Counted from the first letter of the stretch, positions 44,101 to 46,328 are shown. The stretch: 64,000 bases of DNA from Bactericera cockerelli (GCA_024516035.1 CM044967.1:16310502-16374501); one strand, 5' to 3'. Numbers and translations are program-made. Notes: generated from the sequence alone by a model not told the origin.

Positions 44101-45909
44101 AATTGATTCTCCTACTTTACAATGCTTTTGAAAGTACACGGTAGCCATTTTGGATAGTTTCTTATGTGACAGATTTGAGACATTACGAGGTCTCCATTGC
44201 TTGTTATTATTATTATACAACGCTTTATTAGGTATAAATGGACATTATGTACATAAAAATAATTAAATTAACAATGAAAAAAATGGAAACAATATATACA
44301 CTGAAAATGAAAAAGAATAGAACATATATAAAAACATAAGTCCTAACTAAAGGGCGGGGTTATTGCCTATGGCAATCTCTTCCACCCAACCCTTGCTTAT
44401 TTCTCTCTTCTTCCATCAGGCCACGACACCGACTTGGAGATGGACTATTACGACTACAACGTCCACAACACAAGCGATGTCCCGGGCAGTTACATCGGGA
44501 TGGATCCCGCCTTCTGTGTGTGGATACCTCCTTTTGCGCCCAAACTGTGGGAGCAAGGACAGATGATTCAGGACACAGATCTGACAGAGTATAGGTGCAA
44601 ACAGTTCAGAAATGATTCGGGCAATGTGACACCAGTCAATGAGCGGGAGATGGATATTTCCAGGTAAGAGCATACGAGTTTGTGATAAATTGACTTGTGT
44701 CTATGGAAACAATTACTATTTCAAAATAATTATTTATTATTTCTCAAACTCAATGGCTTTTTCTTTAAAATATCATCAGTGACATGCTGGATAATAAAAA
44801 TTCTCTTCTACGTTTGGATATTAGGTATAATACATCAGGATCTCTAGTAGTTTCAATACGTCTCTTGATCCGCAGAATGCCCGTGTCTAATATAATCTCT
44901 TGCAATGTCTTTGACATAATCAATAAAACTTATGACTACAGTAAATGCTGTTGTTGTTGTTGTTGTAGCCAGCTTAGCGACAGCTGAGAGAGTGATGGTT
45001 TCTACCGAACTTTAGTCGAAAAGTTGGCTCGTTCTGAAGCACATTTTTCTATGTGCGATCAACCATCATGAAAAATTGAGCTTTTTCCATATAAGCCATT
45101 AATCCTTTGGGGAACTGCACTTAGCCTTGCTTGTTAGGCTTAGCTAGTCTGATCTCAGTTATAGTCATCTAGCGAGACACTGTTCTTCTCCCCGTTTAAC
45201 GTCCCCCAGCCAGACAATAGTAATCCTTTAGGGTACCTGGGTACTTGAATTTTAATCTTGGATGTATCACACATGCTATGAACTTCTTCAAATGCTCTTT
45301 CCTCATTTAATCTCAAGTATTGTCCTCATTTATAATAATAATAATAACACTCTTGAGTGGAAGGTAACCACCAGGCGAGGTTAATGCTCAAAGCATTTTC
45401 TACCACCTAACCCTCAGAGTCTTATTATTATGTGGTTACAAACTCAAATTAATGAGGAAAAATTCATGCACTGGGTGGGATTCGAACCAACGGATCCCTA
45501 CGCTACCTGGATCACCAGGCTACCGTGTTAAACACTTGACTACCAGTGCACCTAATTTAATCTCAAGTAAAGTCCTCATTTATACTCAAGTATTCATTTA
45601 TACTCAAGTATTGTCCTCATTTAAACTTCCAGCAATCGTCTATCTACAATCAGCAACGACACCGTGCTGACTCTGTGTGAGAAAACTGACGGAACCCTGA
45701 GAGCTGGCTACGACCGAAACGACAATCCCTTGATGTCTGGTTTCGACCATGAGGGAGTTCGGGAAGCTTTGTTGCCCGATTCTCCCGTCAGAGTGCATCA
45801 AGCGGTTGTTGTCAAGAAGAAGGAAACGGTGGAAATGGAGCTGGCAGATATTCGGTTTGTCGATGATGATGATGACGATGAGTTTGAAGAGGCTGTTTCA
45901 CCGCTTTAG
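12080..45909 (+). CDS. THSD1-like TSP1/CUB single-pass membrane protein (16-exon model, 5' end missing)
   Basis: Join of 12080-12195, 23727-23885, 25082-25302, 28801-29037, 32289-32450, 33176-33379, 34485-34632, 35595-35725, 36483-36722, 37978-38224, 40337-40555, 41829-41988, 42807-42978, 43451-43565, 44420-44663 and 45633-45909. All introns are GT-AG and all phases agree, giving 1,016 codons plus TAG. Visible parts: extracellular region with Cys pairs and N-glycosylation sequons (residues 1-415), TSP1 repeat 422-476 (WxxWxxW at 422/425/428, CSTTC at 431-435), CUB-like region about 501-618, TM helix about 650-673, cytoplasmic tail 674-1016 with low-complexity Ser/Thr and a C-terminal Asp run. 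The layout and the Cys pattern before TSP1 resemble vertebrate THSD1, an adhesion-associated membrane protein; this is from memory, and a CUB-like region is not part of THSD1 as I know it. A role in adhesion or signalling at the plasma membrane is inference. The first exon (start codon, signal peptide) was not found. No symbol is assigned. Confidence 0.85.
12332..12598. repeat. AAC-rich minisatellite
   Basis: Repeated AACAAAACGACCATAACAAT units of about 20-36 bp. The antisense open frames (Val/Leu/Cys-rich) are artefacts of the repeat. Confidence 0.92.
12599..13010. other. gene-free intron sequence
   Basis: No coding or repeat signal apart from (TAA)n at 12886-12903. Confidence 0.5.
13011..13212 (-). 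repeat. SINE-B copy
   Basis: ATATCGCCTTATTTATACTG to GAGCTACCGAGTAATGTGACA. Confidence 0.85.
13264..13520. repeat. SINE-A tail fragment followed by repeat R, copy 1
   Basis: 13264-13335 is a minus-strand SINE-A tail. From GGGCCACATAATGAAAAGAT to ACAGTTTGTTGTATAAT at 13340-13520 the sequence is repeated at 14045-14225. Confidence 0.75.
13528..13900. repeat. repeat Q pieces with two small tandem arrays
   Basis: 13607-13672 is a 13-bp unit (ATTATGTAACGAA/T) repeated five times. 13675-13790 is a unit of about 58 bp (GAGAGAAGAG ... GTCATGCGCACAAT) repeated twice. The flanks are inverted relatives of 6025-6095. Confidence 0.8.
13900..14225. repeat. broken SINE-A tail followed by repeat R, copy 2
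   Basis: A minus-strand SINE-A tail is interrupted at 13922-14000, then CACCCGGTGAGGTTAATC resumes. 14045-14225 matches 13340-13520. Confidence 0.7.
14222..14443 (-). repeat. SINE-A copy
   Basis: Complete from (TAA)nCACTCTTTAGTGG to CTTGACTACCAGTGCACC. Confidence 0.87.
14444..14762. other. gene-free intron sequence
   Basis: No coding signal; a scrap of repeat H lies at 14680-14700. Confidence 0.45.
14771..15099. mobile_element. hAT-type MITE with 8-bp target duplication
   Basis: Starts CAGTGGTCC and ends GGACCACTG. ACCTATAA flanks it exactly at 14763-14770 and 15100-15107. 329 bp, no ORF. CAGTGG ends plus an 8-bp duplication are hAT hallmarks. Confidence 0.88.
15285..15372 (-). repeat. 5S-derived SINE head fragment
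   Basis: Minus-strand GTTAAGCAACATCCAGGGAG and CGCCATCGACGC on the plus strand mark the 5S-like head. Confidence 0.7.
15385..15795. repeat. GAA-rich microsatellite
   Basis: Repeats of GAAGAAGAAAAATGAGGAGAAG. Lys/Glu- and Ser/Phe-rich frames on both strands are artefacts. Confidence 0.95.
15911..16469. mobile_element. hAT-type non-autonomous element with nested repeats
   Basis: Begins CAGTGGTTTTCAAACTGTGG, closes GTTTGAAAACCGCCA, and is flanked by the 8-bp direct repeat GTGTACAC (15903-15910, 16470-16477). The right end carries a duplicated block (GGCTCGCGGAGTCAAAAGG) twice. Repeat G and a SINE-C tail sit inside it. Confidence 0.85.
16065..16372 (+). repeat. nested repeat G and SINE-C tail
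   Basis: GGCCGGGGGACTATAAACAGG starts twice in tandem (16069 and 16107). The body runs to ACGCCACCCTATGATGATGAT. 16290-16372 is a SINE-C tail (CATACCTCGTGAGGAAAAAT). Confidence 0.7.
16670..16915. repeat. CT-rich tract
   Basis: (CT)n with interruptions CACCTACTC; Ser/Leu-rich frames here are not genes. Confidence 0.93.
16935..17012 (-). repeat. SINE-D fragment
   Basis: GGTTACAAGTCCGCCGCCTT and ATCGATCAAACTACTGAGGTC in reverse. Confidence 0.75.
17013..17930. other. gene-free sequence with decayed repeats
   Basis: 17240-17420 is rich in TCGAAAT/CTCGAA words and resembles a decayed DNA element. 17440-17545 and 17895-17930 are repeat H. 17684-17875 has a short Ser/Leu frame with no support. Confidence 0.45.
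17932..18680 (+). repeat. repeat J, copy 1
   Basis: Head ACTTCCGAGAAATTTC folds back on ATTAGAAATCGGAAGT. Then a GTCTGTCG minisatellite (18070-18128), CTCGGAAACTACTC, GATTTTGATGAAATTTTG twice, and end GGAAGTATTGTGTCC. A T-run follows at 18664-18683. Confidence 0.9.
18760..19018 (-). repeat. shared SINE tail (tail T) without a head
   Basis: From ACTCTGTCTTATCCCGC through TTTACGGCTGGATGCCC and GGACGGGGCTTTTACCCTCC to CACCCAGCCGGAAATGCC. Confidence 0.75.
19035..19184. mobile_element. MITE-K copy, 150 bp
   Basis: Ends GGGTCAAATTATAAAATAGG and its inverse; a second inner inverted pair is ATAAGGGAAGACC. Essentially one imperfect hairpin. Confidence 0.82.
19220..19369. mobile_element. MITE-K copy, 150 bp
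   Basis: Ends GGGCCGAATTATAAAACAGG and TTTGATAATGTGGCCC, head-to-tail with the previous copy after 35 bases. Confidence 0.8.
19370..19680. other. gene-free intron sequence
   Basis: No recognisable feature. Confidence 0.4.
19681..19914 (-). repeat. SINE-A copy with extended shared flank
   Basis: (TAA)n to CTTGATTACCAGTGCAC. The next 70 bases (to 19985) match inverted 217-289. Confidence 0.85.
19986..20052 (-). repeat. SINE-A head fragment
   Basis: GAACCAACGGATTCCTACGC to CACTTGAGTACCAGTGC. Confidence 0.75.
20163..20400. repeat. 5S-derived SINE fragment and repeat H
   Basis: 20163-20240 is minus-strand 5S-like head (ACCATCCAAGTCCTAACCTC). 20268-20400 is repeat H with AACAGAAAAGTGAGAAGT. Confidence 0.6.
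20565..20625 (-). repeat. SINE-E head fragment
   Basis: CCTAACTAAAGGGCGCGG and CTCTTCCACCCAACCC. Confidence 0.7.
20626..21178. other. gene-free AT-rich sequence
   Basis: Nothing recognised apart from T-runs and (TAA)n next to the following SINE. Confidence 0.45.
21179..21475 (+). repeat. SINE-C copy, full length
   Basis: Head AGTCACTGTGGCAGAGCGAG, B box GGGTTCGATTCCCAGCG, body GTACTTGGATGTTCGGGG, CGACCAGTGGCAGAATC, tail GAAAAAGCATTATT. Nearly identical to 51852-52149. Confidence 0.92.
21470..21688 (-). repeat. SINE-A copy
   Basis: CACTCTTTAGTGAAAGGTAAC to CACTTCACCATCAGTCCATGG. Confidence 0.82.
21690..21862 (-). repeat. inverted duplicate of 23445-23595
   Basis: TTTCTGCTTTTGTTTCTGG, then TCTTCCTAACT repeated several times with TCTCT; the reverse complement sits at 23445-23595, next to a SINE-A head there too. 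Confidence 0.8.
21886..22036 (-). repeat. SINE with a different tRNA-like head (SINE-H)
   Basis: Minus strand reads TTGGTCTAGCGGTAGCATGC, GGTTCAAATCCCGGCGGGG, then a tail ending CCAGTGGCGGCATTAGG like that of SINE-C. A head swap on a related tail. Confidence 0.7.
22037..22581. other. gene-free AT-rich sequence
   Basis: No coding or repeat signal recognised. Confidence 0.4.
22582..22960 (+). repeat. 5S-derived SINE followed by repeat L
   Basis: GCCAGCGTCGATAGCACG ... GGATGGGTGACC-like GCATGGGTGACCATTTG ... GGCTGGGTGAGGTTAAT. Repeat L (AGGCCTCAGATATTAAT ... TTTACATTACATTAC) at 22848-22960 recurs at 34878-34988. Confidence 0.75.
23082..23360 (+). repeat. SINE-E fragment and full SINE-F copy
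   Basis: 23082-23124 is a minus-strand SINE-E end. 23129-23360 is SINE-F: GCCTCCGTGGCGTAATGG, CCCGAGTTCGATCCCCGG, then tail T to CAGGACGTTAAAACC. Confidence 0.85.
23445..23640 (+). repeat. inverted duplicate of 21690-21862 plus SINE-A head
   Basis: GAGTTAGGAAGAAAAGCTAT to CAGAAACCAT, then GCACTGGTAGTCAAGTGG to CCAGGTAGCGTA, where it breaks off. Confidence 0.8.
23727..23885 (+). CDS. exon 2: extracellular segment
   Basis: Acceptor CTCTGTTTCCAG ends at 23726; donor GTGAGG starts at 23886. Encodes residues 39-91, beginning [18 protein letters not shown]. Alternating hydrophobic and polar residues suggest beta strands. A GAG-codon run gives [10 protein letters not shown]. Ends in phase 1 (G), completed by GT of exon 3. 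Codon use is GC-rich compared with the surrounding intron, which supports real coding. Confidence 0.85.
23886..24280 (+). repeat. intron 2 start: repeat G and SINE-C tail
   Basis: 24046-24135 has two adjacent repeat-G starts (GGCTGGGGGATTATAAACAG). 24163-24240 is a SINE-C tail. Confidence 0.65.
24281..24460 (-). repeat. SINE-G copy
   Basis: Minus-strand head CCTCCGTGGCTCAGTGGTTA, GGTTCGAATCCCGGCCG, body TTCCGGAATGGCATGGATG. Confidence 0.88.
24490..24632 (-). repeat. SINE-A copy, head truncated
   Basis: CACTCTTTAGTGGAAAACC to CATGCACTGGGTGAGCTTCG. Confidence 0.8.
24668..24812 (+). repeat. SINE-D copy, full length
   Basis: CCGACCTCAGTAGCTTGATC, GGTCGGTGGTTCAAATCCC, body TTGTGATATTACGAAAGTG, end ATTAACACAAAT. 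Confidence 0.87.
24868..25066 (+). repeat. SINE-E copy next to exon 3
   Basis: GGGTTGGGTGGAAGAGATTG, short palindrome ATTGCCATAGGCAAT, CCGCCCTTTAGTTAGGAC, AT-rich body, end AATAAAGCGTTGTA(TAA)n. The tail abuts the exon-3 acceptor. Confidence 0.88.
25082..25302 (+). CDS. exon 3: extracellular segment with Thr-rich linker
   Basis: The acceptor (CTGGCTCGCAG, ends 25081) has a poor pyrimidine tract because a SINE tail of (TAA)n stops about 16 bases upstream. Encodes residues 92-165: [18 protein letters not shown] with an N-glycosylation sequon (NTS), a second one (NET), and a Thr-rich stretch that looks like a mucin-type linker. Donor GTAAGC at 25303, phase 0. Confidence 0.87.
25303..25708. repeat. 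intron 3 start: repeat G scrap and repeat M (minus)
   Basis: 25376-25440 is a repeat-G relative. 25500-25680 is repeat M in reverse, with CCTCACGATGGTTAATTGATC and AACAACAACAACATT. Confidence 0.6.
25709..25995 (+). repeat. 5S-derived SINE with full tail T
   Basis: CAGCGTCGATGGTGTGTTG, ACCAGTTAAGCAACATCCAG, GGCTGGGTGAGGTTAATGTG, then CGTTGGCGCTAGGAAAG, CCGTAAAAATATGTCCC and CCTCAACCATGAGGTTG. This links a 5S head to the entire tail T. Confidence 0.85.
26000..26580. repeat. GA-rich tract
   Basis: (GA)n runs at 26058-26138 and again 26290-26580. Arg/Glu and Ser/Leu frames are artefacts. Confidence 0.95.
26873..26960 (+). repeat. SINE-C head fragment
   Basis: AGTCACCGTGGCCGAGTGAG, GGAATCGAATCCCAGCGGGG. 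Confidence 0.8.
27084..27298 (+). repeat. SINE-A reference copy
   Basis: The tRNA-like head begins GCACTGG and closes CCAGTGC, a perfect 7-bp acceptor-like pair, with GTTCGAATCCC as B box. A tRNA-unrelated body follows, then GGTGGTTACCTTCCACTAAA and an (ATT)n tail; about 215 bp. The head keeps pol III promoter boxes, as expected of a tRNA-derived SINE. Confidence 0.93.
27299..27770. other. gene-free intron sequence
   Basis: No feature recognised. Confidence 0.4.
27771..28510 (+). repeat. repeat J, copy 2
   Basis: Same order as copy 1: foldback head, GTCTGTCG minisatellite at 27908-27966, then ACCGATTTTCATGAAATTTT and end GAGTCCATAATTGGCAGTG. Confidence 0.92.
28599..28817 (+). repeat. duplicated exon-4 acceptor (decoy splice site)
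   Basis: A 28-base string running from the acceptor AACCCTTTCAG into the first 17 exon bases occurs at 28599-28626 and again at the real exon boundary, 28790-28817. A shared CGTTATTTATCTA nearby shows that a segment of about 190 bases was duplicated. The upstream copy reads S-N-M-T-L-L then TGA, so using it would truncate the protein. Confidence 0.9.
28801..29037 (+). CDS. exon 4: extracellular segment
   Basis: Acceptor TTAACCCTTTCAG ends at 28800; donor GTAATG at 29038. Encodes residues 166-244 from [19 protein letters not shown] to NSSQSHYQ. It carries three Cys (in SGSCQP, IYCG, ADCVG) and sequons NMT and NSS. Phase 0 on both sides. The acceptor and first 17 exon bases are duplicated upstream at 28599-28626. 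A SINE fragment begins about 10 bases past the donor. Confidence 0.9.
29051..29097 (+). repeat. SINE-E fragment at the exon-4 donor
   Basis: GGGCTGGGTGGAAGAGATTG through CCGCCCTTTATTAG, beginning 13 bases after the splice site. Confidence 0.8.
29100..30292 (+). repeat. repeat N: GCACCCGC-headed element with CA tract and tandem units
   Basis: Starts CACTAGCGGGCTGCACCCGC TTCGCC and ends CATTTATATATAGAGAT, a style known from non-autonomous insect elements. 29120-29486 is (CA)n. 29560-30060 holds about three diverged units of about 165 bp with TCTCGAGAACGGTACGTCAG and GGTCCTCGCGA. No intact ORF. Confidence 0.8.
30300..31055 (+). repeat. repeat J, copy 3
   Basis: Near-identical to copy 1; the minisatellite spans 30437-30508. 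Starts 8 bases after repeat N. Confidence 0.93.
31197..31345. repeat. perfect 39-bp inverted repeat in repeat O
   Basis: Arms 31197-31235 and 31246-31284 around a 10-base loop, core GGGACTGGCCCGTAAATAT. The right arm and following ATAAACATATAACGAGATTA recur, without the left arm, at 40232-40330. Confidence 0.95.
31362..31530 (+). repeat. repeat G copy
   Basis: CTGGCTGGGGAACTATAAAC ... GTCATTCCTCCACTGTCTGG ... GATGACGCCACCCTATGATG. Confidence 0.85.
31625..31987. repeat. SINE-B (minus) and 5S-derived SINE (plus)
   Basis: 31625-31770 is a SINE-B with damaged head. 31840-31987 has CAGTTCTCAATCTGTCACTG, ACGTCCAGCGAG, GGATGACCATTT and GGCTGGGTGAGGTTAA. Confidence 0.7.
32289..32450 (+). CDS. exon 5: extracellular segment
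   Basis: Acceptor TTTCTTATATTTTCAG ends at 32288; donor GTAAGT at 32451; phase 0/0, 54 codons. Encodes residues 245-298, [20 protein letters not shown] and onward to [11 protein letters not shown] single Cys follows a hydrophobic strand, consistent with an Ig-like beta-sandwich; this is inferred from pattern only. Confidence 0.88.
32451..32909. other. intron 5, gene-free
   Basis: AT-rich with no recognised element until the following SINE. Confidence 0.45.
32910..33109 (-). repeat. SINE-B reference copy (minus)
   Basis: On the minus strand: CCCGGTAGCTCAGTGGTAAA, a tRNA-like D arm; GTTCGAAACCCAGCCGGGACA closes the head. Then CCTCCCATTTGGGATTTTTA, AGCAGT, and tail GGCGATATTATTATT. Confidence 0.9.
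33176..33379 (+). CDS. exon 6: extracellular segment
   Basis: Acceptor AATCTAATCAACAG (weak pyrimidine tract) ends at 33175; donor GTTGGT at 33380 is a weak GT site. Encodes 68 codons (residues 299-366), [20 protein letters not shown] to [10 protein letters not shown], with Cys in FPCF and PKCILP. Much higher GC than the adjacent intron. A SINE-B copy ends 66 bases upstream of the exon. Confidence 0.88.
33538..33770 (+). repeat. repeat M copy
   Basis: (TTG)n AGCTTGGCTACAGCTGG, AACCACATATTTCTTTGTGC, GCCTGGCTTGTAAGG, TCTGTTTATAGTCC. Confidence 0.8.
34145..34254 (+). repeat. 5S-derived SINE 3' end with C and A runs
   Basis: CGTCGTGATATGACCATGCAGG, AAAGCGACGTTAAACCCC, then C(14) and A(9). Confidence 0.7.
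34485..34632 (+). CDS. exon 7: segment preceding TSP1
   Basis: Acceptor TTTTTTCAG ends at 34484; first donor GTAAGA at 34633. Encodes residues 367-415, [20 protein letters not shown] and onward to DCVPTYPVS. The spacing C...YCF...C resembles the Cys pattern just before TSP1 in THSD1. Ends in phase 1. The last 26 exon bases and the first 8 intron bases are repeated six times. Only the first donor keeps the frame: the second shifts it, and later ones read TAA at 34668-34670. Confidence 0.88.
34607..34808 (+). repeat. six tandem copies of the intron-7 splice donor (34-bp unit)
   Basis: The unit spans 26 exon-like bases ending TGTGTCAG plus GTAAGATC. Donor GT dinucleotides lie at 34633, 34667, 34701, 34735, 34769 and 34803, exactly 34 bases apart. 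The copies are nearly identical; the fifth has CTATCC for CTACCC. Units 2-6 lie inside intron 7 if the first donor is used. Confidence 0.95.
34878..35210. repeat. intron 7: repeat L and SINE-A (minus)
   Basis: 34878-34988 repeats 22848-22960. 34990-35210 is SINE-A from CACTCTTTAGAGGAAGG to TTGACCATGAATGCA. Confidence 0.85.
35331..35511 (+). other. candidate alternative terminal exon in intron 7
   Basis: A good acceptor (TTTTTTTTTAG, ends 35330) precedes a segment that, in the phase left by exon 7, reads G + [15 protein letters not shown]... for 49 codons and stops at TAG 35480-35482. AATAAA follows at 35506-35511. This would make a shortened ectodomain without TSP1, CUB or TM. Chance openness over 49 codons is roughly one in ten and a second frame is open too, so the call is weak. 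Confidence 0.3.
35496..35594 (+). repeat. three tandem copies of the intron-7 acceptor (33-bp unit) with AATAAA
   Basis: Each unit ends CCTATxTTTGACTTCAG, with AG at 35527-35528, 35560-35561 and 35593-35594. Each also contains AATAATAAACC and so a poly(A)-signal hexamer. 33 is a multiple of three, and the frame feeding exon 8 is open through all three units, so any of these acceptors gives an in-frame product. Confidence 0.93.
35595..35725 (+). CDS. exon 8: TSP1 repeat core
   Basis: Acceptor TTTGACTTCAG ends at 35594; donor GTGAGT at 35726. The first two bases complete Ala from the G left by exon 7. Encodes residues 416-459 including [14 protein letters not shown], the Trp ladder and first Cys pair of a thrombospondin type-1 repeat, then Arg-rich KRNRYRFC. 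The upstream frame is open through two further copies of the acceptor (33-bp spacing), so in-frame N-terminal extensions of 11 or 22 residues are possible. Confidence 0.93.
35726..36482. other. intron 8 with a perfect hairpin and repeat M
   Basis: 36072-36089 and 36092-36109 form an 18-bp perfect inverted repeat (GATCGCTTTTGCCACAAA). 36330-36448 is repeat M. 36232-36300 (TAGTCGCCTCGTACGACA) looks like another dispersed repeat end. Confidence 0.75.
36483..36722 (+). CDS. exon 9: end of TSP1 and start of CUB-like region
   Basis: Acceptor TTTGATCACTTCCAG ends at 36482; donor GTAAGA at 36723; 80 codons, phase 0/0. Residues 460-539: [13 protein letters not shown] supplies the last TSP1 cysteines and an N-glycosylation sequon. 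[10 protein letters not shown] begins the CUB-like region and MWLIK leads into exon 10. A copy of repeat M ends about 35 bases before the exon. Confidence 0.9.
36781..36857 (+). repeat. SINE-A tail fragment
   Basis: GAGGGTTAGGTTAAGAAAATAC to CTTCCACTAAAAAG. Confidence 0.75.
36862..37410 (+). repeat. repeat J2, a diverged relative of repeat J
   Basis: Foldback head TTTCCTTATC/GATAAGGAAAG-like, TTTCACATTTCTGGACGAATC, (GT)n instead of GTCTGTCG, TATCTCGAGAACGGTAACAG, then GGCCGCAGGGCCGCAAG. Same plan as repeat J with different sequence. Confidence 0.7.
37418..37602 (-). repeat. SINE-E copy
   Basis: T-run, AAGCTTTATTAGGAGGAC, end CCTACCTAAAGGGCGGGG. Confidence 0.82.
37603..37977. other. end of intron 9
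   Basis: Holds (AATAG)n at 37802-37822, a SINE-B tail scrap at 37818-37874, and otherwise unassigned sequence. Confidence 0.5.
37978..38224 (+). CDS. exon 10: CUB-like region
   Basis: Acceptor TTCCTACTCAG ends at 37977; donor GTAAGT at 38225; leaves in phase 1. Residues 540-621. [20 protein letters not shown] followed by RTGD matches the CUB signature (hydrophobic strand, Leu, Cys, hydrophobic, xxG). LFFLEFFSD matches the late CUB strand that ends in Phe-x-Ser-Asp. The region uses GC-rich codons. Confidence 0.9.
38292..38572. mobile_element. pogo/Tigger-like MITE
   Basis: Starts CAGTCAAACCTGG and ends CGAGGTTCCACTG, flanked by TA on both sides, with AGAGAA/TTCTCT words inside each end. 281 bp, no ORF. 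Confidence 0.75.
38573..39143. other. gene-free intron 10 sequence
   Basis: AT-rich with nothing recognised. Confidence 0.4.
39144..39405 (+). repeat. 5S-derived SINE reference copy
   Basis: AGCCAGCGTCGATGGCATG, GAATACACCGGTTCCC, AACACCGAAGTTAAGCGAC, CTTGGATGGGTGACC then GTGACGCTGGC. This follows the order of 5S rRNA (TACATCGGTTCTC, GATCACCGAAATTAAGC, GATGGGGGACC), with matching first and last stems (GCCAGCGTC/GACGCTGGC). The rest is tail: GGCTGGGTGAGGTCAATGTG, GCGACGTTAAACCCC, A-run. Confidence 0.88.
39549..39766 (+). repeat. SINE-A copy
   Basis: GTGCACTGTTAGTCAAGTGG to the (ATT)n tail; the head closes with CCAGAGCACG. Confidence 0.87.
39810..40213. repeat. repeat P and SINE-B tail
   Basis: 39816-39829 and 39852-39865 are inverted (CGCACTCTGATTGG). 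The following GATTATGAGAGTGAGAGTGC ... GAAAACATTATTATT recurs at 43190-43345. 40115-40213 is a SINE-B body and tail. Confidence 0.75.
40337..40555 (+). CDS. exon 11: transmembrane helix
   Basis: Acceptor TTGTTTCAG ends at 40336; donor GTAGGT at 40556; enters with AG completing Glu and exits in phase 1. Residues 622-694. LRRLTTV is followed by [20 protein letters not shown], about 24 hydrophobic residues, then RYHKYN. Basic residues lie on both sides. Type I orientation is inferred from the extracellular TSP1/CUB domains on the N side. Acidic [11 protein letters not shown] follows. Confidence 0.92.
40721..40910 (-). repeat. SINE-B copy
   Basis: (AAT)nATCGCCGTATTTATACTG to GAGCTACCGGGACA. Confidence 0.9.
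40930..41332 (-). repeat. SINE-D followed by SINE-G, both minus
   Basis: 40935-41069 is SINE-D (CCAGCTACTGAGGTCGG at its head). 41152-41332 is SINE-G ending ACCACTGAGCCACGGAGG. Confidence 0.85.
41507..41720. repeat. repeat H, two overlapping copies
   Basis: CATGTACATCTAGTACAACT TCTCACTTTTCTG occurs at 41517 and 41662, the second after ATTCAGAACTATTACCTGC and GCTCGAAACAGCTGTCCAGG. Confidence 0.8.
41829..41988 (+). CDS. exon 12: cytoplasmic tail, Ser/Thr-rich
   Basis: Acceptor TTAATCTTTCACAG ends at 41828; donor GTAAGT at 41989. It is required by phase: exon 11 ends in phase 1 and exon 13 needs phase 2. The exon enters with AG (Glu) and reads [20 protein letters not shown] to [15 protein letters not shown] (residues 695-748). 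The frame has no ATG start and is short, so simple ORF calling misses it. Confidence 0.85.
42090..42600 (+). repeat. intron 12: unassigned sequence and repeat M
   Basis: 42370-42600 is repeat M from TTGTTGTTGTATCTTGTCTGG to TCTGTTTATATCCTCTAGCG. Confidence 0.7.
42807..42978 (+). CDS. exon 13: cytoplasmic tail, acidic and Ser/Thr-rich
   Basis: Acceptor TTTACTCCACAG ends at 42806; donor GTAAGC at 42979; enters in phase 2 and leaves in phase 0. Residues 748-805: [19 protein letters not shown], then [15 protein letters not shown] and [10 protein letters not shown]. No domain recognised; it reads as a disordered tail with many possible phosphorylation sites. Confidence 0.87.
43013..43345. repeat. 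SINE-B tail (plus) and repeat P
   Basis: 43013-43133: TATCCTCCCATTTGGGATTTT to (ATT)n. 43190-43345 matches 39864-40010. Confidence 0.78.
43451..43565 (+). CDS. exon 14: cytoplasmic tail
   Basis: Acceptor TATTTGTGATTCCAG ends at 43450; donor GTACTG at 43566 is weaker than consensus. Residues 806-843: [38 protein letters not shown]. The charged stretch could be a short amphipathic helix. Leaves in phase 1. Confidence 0.86.
43566..44207. other. intron 14, mostly gene-free
   Basis: 43625-43700 (GTGCTTTATTTAGACTGTCAG) recurs around 4885 and 25455 and is a small dispersed repeat; the rest is unassigned. Confidence 0.5.
44208..44393 (-). repeat. SINE-E copy next to exon 15
   Basis: (TTA)nTACAACGCTTTATTAGGTA to CTCTTCCACCCAACCC; the exon-15 acceptor lies 25 bases further on. 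Confidence 0.9.
44420..44663 (+). CDS. exon 15: cytoplasmic tail with aromatic/Pro motif
   Basis: Acceptor TCTCTTCTTCCATCAG ends at 44419; donor GTAAGA at 44664. Residues 844-924: [16 protein letters not shown], then [15 protein letters not shown], a hydrophobic Trp/Pro cluster that could be a docking motif; its partner is unknown. Leaves in phase 2. A SINE-E copy ends about 25 bases before the exon. Confidence 0.9.
44945..45235 (+). repeat. repeat M copy, longest
   Basis: (TTG)nTAGCCAGCTTAGCGACAGC to GTCCCCCAGCCAGACAA, about 290 bp; its end contains GTTTAACGTCCCCCAGCC, the inverse of the repeat-G start. Confidence 0.78.
45336..45551 (-). repeat. SINE-A copy
   Basis: CACTCTTGAGTGGAAGG to CTTGACTACCAGTGCACC, 81 bases before exon 16. 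Confidence 0.9.
45633..45909 (+). CDS. exon 16: C-terminus and stop
   Basis: Acceptor CATTTAAACTTCCAG ends at 45632; one base completes Ser. Residues 925-1016: [16 protein letters not shown] to [20 protein letters not shown] and EEAVSPL, then TAG at 45907-45909. The exon ends in a run of six Asp. A second open frame overlaps it (to 46063) but is not phase-compatible. Confidence 0.9.
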
Positions 45910-46139
45910 GAAAAGACTGTCTCTGAGACATCCCTTTTTGACCAGAGCTGTATATGAAGCGGACTCTAAAATTATCAATCTAAGACATGTCAAAAATAAA
46001 TACATTAATACAGGAATGGAAGTTGAATTAATAAATGATTATGGAAGAATGGTAGATACTTGAGAACAAGATGGATTAAGCATTGTAAGAGCGACGAGCA
46101 TGTGTGTACTAGGACAGAAGAAATACATAATTTAATAAA
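45910..46139 (+). promoter_or_regulatory. likely 3' UTR with poly(A) signals
   Basis: AATAAA occurs at 45995-46000, 46030-46035 and 46134-46139, downstream of the stop codon of the membrane-protein gene. Which one is used cannot be told; the AT-rich run after 46139 fits a transcript end. Confidence 0.45.
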
Positions 46140-46328
46140 TTTATTTTATTTATTTATATAAATTTAATTATATAAATAAATAATACAGTAAATAAATTAA
46201 GACAGTTTATTTATATAAATTTAAAAAAATAAAAAAAAATATTTACATGTAGTAGTAAATTAATTTCAGAACATACCTGGACAACTGTTTCGGTTTATCC
46301 TCTTTAAGACTGTTTAATGTTTATCCTC

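Noticed and set aside
45749..46063. 104-codon frame overlapping exon 16
   Set aside because: Not phase-compatible with exon 15; the other frame carries the conserved-looking acidic C-terminus.
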